From Morchella semilibera (Eukaryota; Ascomycota; Pezizomycetes; Pezizales; Morchellaceae): DNA of 64,000 bases. Positions 57,858 to 64,000 of the stretch are shown here, in pieces; position 1 is the first letter of the stretch; the number at the start of each line of letters is the position of its first letter. Below the pieces are notes generated by a model. The model did not search any database, had not been told where the DNA came from, and saw nothing but the letters and a program-made list of their open reading frames with translations. The stretch spans positions 4,249,746-4,313,745 of the forward strand of contig CM018604.1 of assembly GCA_009192285.1 (NCBI GenBank), given 5' to 3'. Made by a program: the position numbers and the translations under genes.

Positions 57858-58090
57858 TACAGCCCTGTTCGAAAAGTCCTGGCACCCTACTATATTGTGT
57901 CTGTTTATGAATTCTAACCCAACAACCATTTCTCCTGCGCATACTCAACAATTGATAGGTATGGGCGTAATGAAGATATTGTAGCTCTCTGTTATTATAG
58001 TCACAGTCATGGGAGAAGTAGAAAATAGAAGAAACACCCTCGTACTTTTGACGTACCCGGGGGTGCCAGGACTTTTCGAGCGGGGCTATA
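57858..58090. mobile_element. MITE with 30-bp terminal inverted repeats
   Basis: The left end is TACAGCCCTGTTCGAAAAGT followed by CCTGGCACCC. The right end is its reverse complement with three changes out of 30. Terminal TA on both sides fits TA-targeting Tc1/mariner elements. The 233-bp body has no coding potential. It is flanked on both sides by TACATGTA palindromes, the left of which overlaps the first bases. Confidence 0.88.
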
Positions 58091-58868
58091 AATGTACATG
58101 TAGTTATGTAGAAGGAGAATCGACTGCTTTGATTAGTCGAAGCACTATTTGAGTTGAACTTTAAAGGTCTATATGCTTATATATCCCGGTCATCTTGGCC
58201 CAACACAATATATAAATATGATTTCGGCCCATAGCCTAAATTATGTATTTGTATTAGATTACATGTACCTGTAAAACTTTTATACTGGCCCGAACCCGCT
58301 AGGGTCTCCAATACCTTGATAACCTGGCCCCCACGTGCACGATTATCAGTTCACATCAACGCCTGCATCTCAACTCATAACATCATAATCATTGAAGCCC
58401 GTCCTCTCAGCTCTACTTGTACGCCGAGCACTAGTGTACGAACACCGCTTCCTGAAACGCCAAGTCCGTCAATTCAACATTCAGGGTTTCTCAGTTTAGA
58501 GTCAATTCAGAATACTTTCTCAATAGCTATAGTTTCCATCTGGACAAAGCTGAGGGGGCTTAATCCTCAATAACGCACATTGGGGCATGCCTAGTGCTTT
58601 CAGGGCCAGTAAAGACCTTGATATTTAGAAGAGTAAGTACTTCCCTAGATGGCTTTGTGTCCATGTGACTGCGCTGACAGCAAGCAGTAAAAAGCATAGA
58701 AGCTAGTTAGGAGATAGAAGACATAAGCTAGTGGAAACAAAAGAATTAATCTAGAGAGAAAAAAGGCAACGCATAAAGTAAGTAACACCTCTGAGCGCTG
58801 GTGATCCTCCTGTTGCATATGTCGCCCCGTTATGTGTGTAAATCTAAGCTTGCACAGTGAAAAAAGAT

Positions 58869-59781
58869 ATGAATAGGAACGAAGGCTCAAAAATATACGG
58901 GGAAGATAACAAGGGGAAGGGAGCGTTACCTGGCTCAGAAGAAACTCAAGCCGACGAAATCGATGACTCGGAGATGAATTTCTTCCTTATGGGGAAGAGA
59001 ATTACCGGGACATGGGTCACGGAGGTGATCAATAGACTTGAACAGGTTTTAAAGGAACCCCCCAAAAGCTACTGGGAAGGTTTAGAACAACATGAAGGAG
59101 AAAAGAACGTTCATCATCCCTCCAAGGGTAAAAACCTTCCTCCAACAAACCATTTTGAGGATGGTTTCAGAAGCCAGTCGGGCTGGGATGGAGGAACATT
59201 ACCCCTATCAGAGCCGGATTTTCACGAAAAGAGCTCGATGTTCCGGGACCCCTCCGATCATGAAGGGAAGTATGGTCCCTGGTTCGAAGGCCCAGATCCT
59301 TTCGGCGATATTCTTGAAGATGGTATCCTCTATGATGGCCCTTATGAATCCTCTTCTGACGAGTTTGATTGGAGTGAACATGAGTCTGGGTCAGAAATCG
59401 ACTCGTTCCTTGGCGGGAGTCGTAGAAAGAAAGTTAGGTCATCTGGCGAAAAGCTGCCACCAAAGCCAGCGACCCATTACCGCTCCCTTCTGGTCAACGG
59501 TAGGAGGCCTGTGAGAAGGAGAAGTTCTTTTTCAAGCGAGGACGACAAGCAAAGGGTTGAAGGGCAAGAGAAAAAGAAGTCGCCAAAGAAAAAGAAGAGG
59601 TTTTGGAATAAGTGGAGAGTTGGGGTTGTCGACGCCCTTTCCGCTGCAACTCATAGTGCTATGGGTACTACAGAGGTTTGTATAAAATATCCGTTGAACT
59701 ATTTTGGGGAAAAAGTAGTATTACTGACATGATTCTTAGAAATATGAAGATGGTGCTAGTGACAATCTTTTAGAGTTTTAG
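58869..59781 (+). CDS. Charged protein of unknown function
   Basis: Two exons, 58869-59675 and 59740-59781, with a 64-nt intron (donor GTTTGT, branch CTGAC, acceptor TTAG), give 282 residues; if unspliced, the frame stops at 59732. The N-terminal half is acidic with a helix (FFLMGKRITGTWVTEVINRL, about 39-58). The middle is rich in Asp, Glu, Gly and Ser (WFEGPDPFGDILEDG). The C-terminal third is strongly basic (RRPVRRRSSFSS; KKKSPKKKKRFWNKW) and could be a nuclear signal. No family is recognised. ATG 58869 is the first Met in the frame. Confidence 0.6.
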
Positions 59782-60255
59782 ATATTGTATAGGTATAACG
59801 TCGTACATTGATAAAGGTTTAGTTGTAGGGATCATGTTGTAGTTGGGTGCTCTTAGGCACCGAATTGAAGTTCTCTTTTAAAAATGGGCTCACGGCATGC
59901 ATGATAGTGTCATTAATTTTGAAAGTTTCTGTTTCATGCATTCTCAAGTTCATTAGAAGTTTGTTTTTATTGGGGTAAAATATGATATGCTCCATTGAGG
60001 CACAATGCTAGAAACAGTATACGTAGCGTTTGCCGGTAACAAAGATTGCCGTGGATACCGTGTGCCGTCGTTTACTACTGGACATAAAGAGCCCAATTTA
60101 GTTTCGGGAGCGACCAGAAAGAACAACTACGACAACCCACCACTATCAGTGTACCCCCCCCCCTCTCTTACCATTTTTCCTTTACCACATCTCCTCTAAC
60201 ATACCCCCCCCGGCCTTCTAGAGATTAAATAAATCCAAGCTCGCTAGAAGAAGGC
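59782..60255. other. Intergenic spacer
   Basis: This is the promoter of the next gene; it holds C-rich runs near 60156-60165 and 60204-60211 and nothing else that I can name. Confidence 0.4.
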
Positions 60256-61411
60256 ATGGATTCGGCCCACACTGTGAGTTCACCACAGATGGTGCCTACC
60301 AGTGCTTGCAGGCCTCCCAGCAACAAACCAAGACATATCCCTTTGAAAGTCGATTACAAGGCATTAGGTAATGATGTAGGGGATGGGCGTGACTTTGATA
60401 TTTCCAAGGTACTTATCTTCTTAATATTTCTTTGGCCATTTACACAAGCACTAATTCTAGTGCCAATTACCAGATCCCCCCTGTCAAAATATCAAAGAGA
60501 GGAAAGATCAAGTCGCTCTTCAGGTCTTCGAAAAGTAAAGATGCTGTTTCCGACCGGCCACGGCCCTCTCTTAGAGTCATGCTTCCTCCAGTTCTCGAGC
60601 TAGGGAGCGAAATTGTCGTTAGCCATGATCGTGTGAGAGATGACGATCAACGTGCGGTTCTGGAAGATCCCAACGATTACGATATCGACGGGAATCGGGT
60701 GGCACCCATTATTGATCGAAACTCAAACAAAACAAAGCGTGCGGTAATTGTGGATCTGAAGCACGAGCCAACATATTCCGAAATCTCGACGGTCTGTAAG
60801 AACACCGGAAAGATAGAGAAGATCGAGATCGACAGAACTCACAACTACGCAAGGGTGTGGTTCCTTGAGGAGGCTGGTGCGGCTCGTCTTATGCAACACG
60901 CTCAATTGAAAATCACTTACGCTACCGCTGATTCCAATTATCAGCGCTCTAGGACTAAGTTCATTGATGTGAAGTATAATTGGCCTATTGAGAATCTCCA
61001 TCCCAACGTCATTGAACGAATTGCTAGAGACGGCATCACTCGTTGTGTAGTTATCAGAGGTATCACTAGATCAGACATGACTAGCGTTCTTGGGATTCGG
61101 GATAACTTTGGGAACAACAATAGGGTATTGTTATGGAATTTTGCAAGCTACATTACTTCTCAAGCCGCTGGAGAGGTTGAGGCTGCCCAGATCCAATATG
61201 TCAATGGCGCTTGGGAGTCTATGATCACTTACACCGACATCCTCGTAGCCATTTCTGCCTACGACCGTATAAGAGATACACCCCAACTCGTCAATTGTAC
61301 CATCTGGTTTGGCGTTGATCCGTAAGCCTCCTTGCTAGGAATTGGTTTGTTTAAAACTAACGGTGTTATTTACCTAGATGCGAGCCTCAGGATACCATCC
61401 ACGCCCTGTAG
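60256..61411 (+). CDS. RRM-like RNA-binding protein, smaller relative of the three-RRM protein
   Basis: Three exons, 60256-60408, 60474-61321 and 61378-61411, with introns of 65 and 56 nt, give 344 residues. Two degenerate RRM-like units are visible: AVIVDLKHEPTYSEI..., with NYARVWFLEEAGAARLM as the RNP1 position (about 140-190), and CVVIRGITRSDM (about 242-330). The first ~50 residues and the basic linker (KISKRGKIKSLFRSSKSK) look flexible. The start MDSAHTV closely resembles MDQAHTV of the protein starting at 23618, which suggests common ancestry or a shared N-terminal signal. RNP aromatic residues are partly missing, so RNA binding is less certain. The last exon codes only CEPQDTIHAL. Confidence 0.72.
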
Positions 61412-63251
61412 GCCTGTCTACACAGGATCCTAGGCGGAGGAACTCGGCATTCGTATCATAGGAACGTTTAGGGGTTTGTCAATTTGTTTGGGGAATGCTT
61501 GATTTTGGATGAAGGAAATTTGGAAGAGTGTGTAGGTCTGTATACACTTGGATATTTAGGTAGGAGGTTTGAAAAATGGTCAGAAAGAGGGTTGGGTGTG
61601 TTACTTCTGTATCAGGGAGTGGTCAAGAATAAAACGCCTACCGCAATGGAGATCTTCCCAGGATGATAGAAAGTCAGCATTACGTTAACTGCGAATAATT
61701 TTCTACTACAGGGAGTTAAATCTCTCTATCTAGAAACAAAGCTTACTGATGGAATAAGGAGGTTTGCTAGATTCATATTTTCTCGTCCGAGACTCCCTAG
61801 AAATACAGGATATTTCAGGGTTTAGAGATATAATATGGAGCTTTAATTATTTTTTGAGATCATTCTAAAGCTTTTTTGTAAAGCTGCTTGCATTACCTTG
61901 TAACTGATTACTAGCCCATCCGTGACTATATTGATTTGGCTTGCTTCAGAGACCTTCTTTTTCTCCCTCTTTATTTTTGCCCTTTTGCTTTCGGATAGGA
62001 TATAATTTAGGTATAGTAGGAATCACTGTAGAGGAAGATATTGCTGACGAGAACATGAAACTGCTATATTATAGTATACAAATATGCTGTCGTAAATAAC
62101 AGGGTAAAGTCCTCCTTGGACCGCAATCTGAGGACTGGTAATACAGGAACCGATCATTGCTGCTGTCGAAGAAGATGGATATATCCTATATTTAGTCCCG
62201 AGCTAGCCCTTAATATATGTATCTAATCATGACTATAAGGAATGCAACACTGGTAGTAAGAATTCGGTTGCTTTTTATCTTCTAGGACGAGCGAGGGGAA
62301 GCCTTGAGAAGTGGTTTTGTGAATGAGGAGTTCGTTAGGTTGTGTATATTTTTTGAATTTAACAACGTTTTGACTTCCCTAAGGTGTCTTTGAATTGGGT
62401 ACAACAAGCCGATCATGAACATTAATATAAAGTTCAATGAGCCCTCCCTAGCTAAGCGTAGGAAGGTGTTTCTTACAATGCATGCATGCTGACCTGGAGC
62501 CTTCGCCGTATTATTGGAGGGAAGATTTATGTACTCCTTCTTCGCCGTTCACCGGCCCATTCCATGAGGTAATGAGGCCAAATCCAATACGACAAGCCTC
62601 CTCCGCAATACCAGACCAGAAAATATAACTATAGCCCCCACATCGTTGTATCCACGACCACAGTATCCCAATATAATAACCTGATGAGATCGAGAGGCTA
62701 TCGTGAGTAGTCCTGGTCATGAGAAGTGACTCATATATGCTTAGTTGGATCCATGGAACGGAAAATCGACCGCAAACACCGCTTTTTTTTGATTTCGATA
62801 TATCATCACCCCCTAAGCCAAGCCAATGGCCACCAGTTTTAGTGGTAGGAGCCCAGAGGGCGCCCAAGATTGGAAAGGCTGCCTCCCCCGGCTCCGAGTT
62901 TAAACCGCACTCGCCAATGACGGCAGAGAAATCCACCTTACTAGATGAGCTGAGATATCTCGATAGTCCATTAGCGGATTGATAGAGGGCTAAATATACT
63001 AAAGAGAATGGAGCGGAAAGACCCGATGAGATCCGAGAAAACGAAGCCCCCCAAACGCAGGGTCCCAAAGTGACCAACCAAGAGAACGCTACTCCGGTCA
63101 GCGAAGGCAAACCTTTCTATCAGGCCCGCAAACCCGCAGAATTCTTTAACAGGTCCGTAGAACGCACTCTCCAGCACCTGCTGATAAGACAGTTTGTTCA
63201 CTATAAACAGTTCTCTACAATTCCTCATAATTCACACCCGCATATAAGAGA
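61412..63251. other. Intergenic spacer with one doubtful frame
   Basis: From 61.4 to 62.5 kb nothing coding is seen. Between 62719 and 62982 (+) an 87-residue frame has protein-like segments (FKPHSPMTAEKSTLLDEL), and the same frame reopens after two adjacent stops at about 62980-63250. It could be upstream exons of the next gene or an old gene copy. I could not find convincing splice sites joining them. Confidence 0.4.
62719..62982 (+). CDS. Doubtful small frame or upstream exon
   Basis: 87 residues with plausible composition (begins MRSDSYMLSWIHGTEN, ends DELRYLDSPLAD). A same-frame continuation (about 63010-63250) has similar quality (PFYQARKPAEFFNRSVERTL). The reading in the opposite strand is equally open, so strand choice is uncertain. 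No family is recognised. Confidence 0.3.
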   Translation: MRSDSYMLSWIHGTENRPQTPLFFDFDISSPPKPSQWPPVLVVGAQRAPKIGKAASPGSEFKPHSPMTAEKSTLLDELRYLDSPLAD

Positions 63252-63890
63252 ATGCAGTTTAGACCAGACGGAGAGTTTACCCCTGGAGCCCCATACCCCA
63301 CCGCCCATCCTGCCCAACCCGCACAGGCCAGCCAGCCCCCTCAGTCCAGGAACCTGCAGTTTACAGACAACTCCATCCAAAGTGGCCAGTGGCTTACAGT
63401 CGAGCAGAACCAGCACAGCGTAATGTCTCACACGGGGATTTCTCACCCAGGAATGTCTCATGGAAACCTGGCTCAAGGAAACATGTCTCATGCGGCTATG
63501 TCTCAGATGCAGGGTGGCATGGGATACGGAAGTATGCCTCATGGTAACATCCACCATGGAAGCATACCGCACGTAAATAACGTCAACCAATCTGCTATCT
63601 CGCTTTGGCCTCATCAGCAACCTGGAGTCGCTTCTTCTGGGAGACAATTTAGTCCTCACGAAAGAGCCGCATATTATGCGGCTGCTCCGTACACTAACGC
63701 CCATCAACAAGCCCCTCACCCTTCTGCGGGACATCCTCCTGGAAGCTATATTCAAAGAATGAACCATTATGCTCATGGATACGAGGCCTCCTTCACTCCG
63801 GTCCGCAATCATCTTTCCATGGGACAAGTCCAGATGGTTAATAGGGGAGGGAATTATCTCTTTCAGCATACTCAAGCACTTTATAATACT
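63252..63890 (+). CDS. Partial: Met/His/Gly-repeat protein, first coding exon
   Basis: 213 residues from ATG 63252 to a GTAAGT donor at 63891; the gene continues past the window. The sequence is low-complexity: Pro/Ala/Gln-rich at first, then from about residue 58 to 107 a run of short MSHGN-like units (MSHTGISHPG, MSHGNLAQG, NMSHAAMSQ, SMPHGNIHHG). A Gln/His/Pro region follows. Such N-termini are common ahead of RRM domains in fungal Nrd1/PABP-like proteins, but no domain is inside the window, so the function is open. An in-frame stop lies just upstream of the ATG. Confidence 0.55.
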
Positions 63891-64000
63891 GTAAGTACCA
63901 AAGCTCATGTTTCTCAAAACAATAGATTCTCTGCACAGTCATTACTAGTTATAAAACTTTCCACCCAGCCTTCTCTATAACTTACAACTAACTTCCGCAA
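63891..64000 (+). other. Intron running off the window
   Basis: It begins GTAAGT and shows CAACTAAC at about 63985-63992, a canonical branch site, with the window ending CGCAA. An acceptor is therefore expected within the next few bases outside the window. Confidence 0.6.

Larger units (their letters stand above)
55946..58868. other. Gene-poor region with two MITEs
   Basis: No gene is supported in 2.9 kb. Two miniature inverted-repeat elements (56537-56711 and 57858-58090) and three TACATGTA palindromes (57852, 58095, 58260) are present; two of the palindromes flank the second element. Confidence 0.5.

Noticed and set aside
62511-63110. 199-residue minus-strand frame
   Set aside because: It overlaps a plus-strand frame with better charged/helical composition; it has no recognisable domain and many Ser/Gly/Trp residues typical of antisense translation.

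Overview
The window looks like nuclear DNA of a filamentous ascomycete (Pezizomycotina). The evidence is short introns of mostly 43-120 nt with GT..AG ends and CTAAC/CTGAC branch sites, TATA boxes, gene spacing of a few kilobases, and proteins that are fungal in type: an Opi1 regulator, a ferric reductase, a Pmp3/Sna proteolipid, a CASTOR-like ACT protein and a small secreted cysteine-containing protein. The truffle/morel class (Pezizomycetes) is possible, but the sequence does not prove it. No rRNA, CRISPR array, operon or intact transposon was found. All exon joins were derived by hand from splice signals and reading frame.

Left part (1-19 kb, GC-rich coding, long simple-repeat spacers): F-box-like ankyrin protein (687-2321, +), Pmp3/Sna proteolipid (4448-4788, -), basic SPVK-repeat protein (7411-8655, +), CID/RS-domain splicing factor (12399-14051, -) and CASTOR-like ACT protein (17050-18692, -). 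A long gene-free block (18.7-23.6 kb) follows.

Middle (23-45 kb): three-RRM RNA-binding protein with six exons (23618-27090, +), ferric reductase with six exons (30214-32401, -), a proline-rich small protein (36332-36730, -), Opi1 (40157-42098, +) and a tubby/LURP-like protein (44068-45033, +).

Right part (46-64 kb): acidic four-exon protein (46288-47539, +); a divergent pair made of a mannitol/sorbose-type SDR (48967-50199, -) and an FAD-dependent oxidoreductase (50865-52751, +); a small secreted protein (53966-54400, -); a three-exon 128-aa acidic helical protein (55398-55945, -); an acidic/basic unknown (58869-59781, +); a second RRM-like protein (60256-61411, +) whose N-terminus resembles that of the first; and the first coding exon of a Met/His/Gly-repeat protein that leaves the window (63252-63890, +). 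This stretch also holds two clear miniature inverted-repeat elements (56537-56711 and 57858-58090) and a tiny retroposed tail with a 14-bp target-site duplication.

The genes do not form one pathway. Themes are RNA binding and splicing (three or four genes), membrane lipid and metal homeostasis (Opi1, Pmp3, ferric reductase), nutrient sensing (ACT protein) and sugar/amine redox (SDR and FAD oxidoreductase). The most unusual whole-window signal is the palindrome TACATGTA, seen 20 times almost only in noncoding DNA where about one is expected. I found no convincing new multi-gene system.
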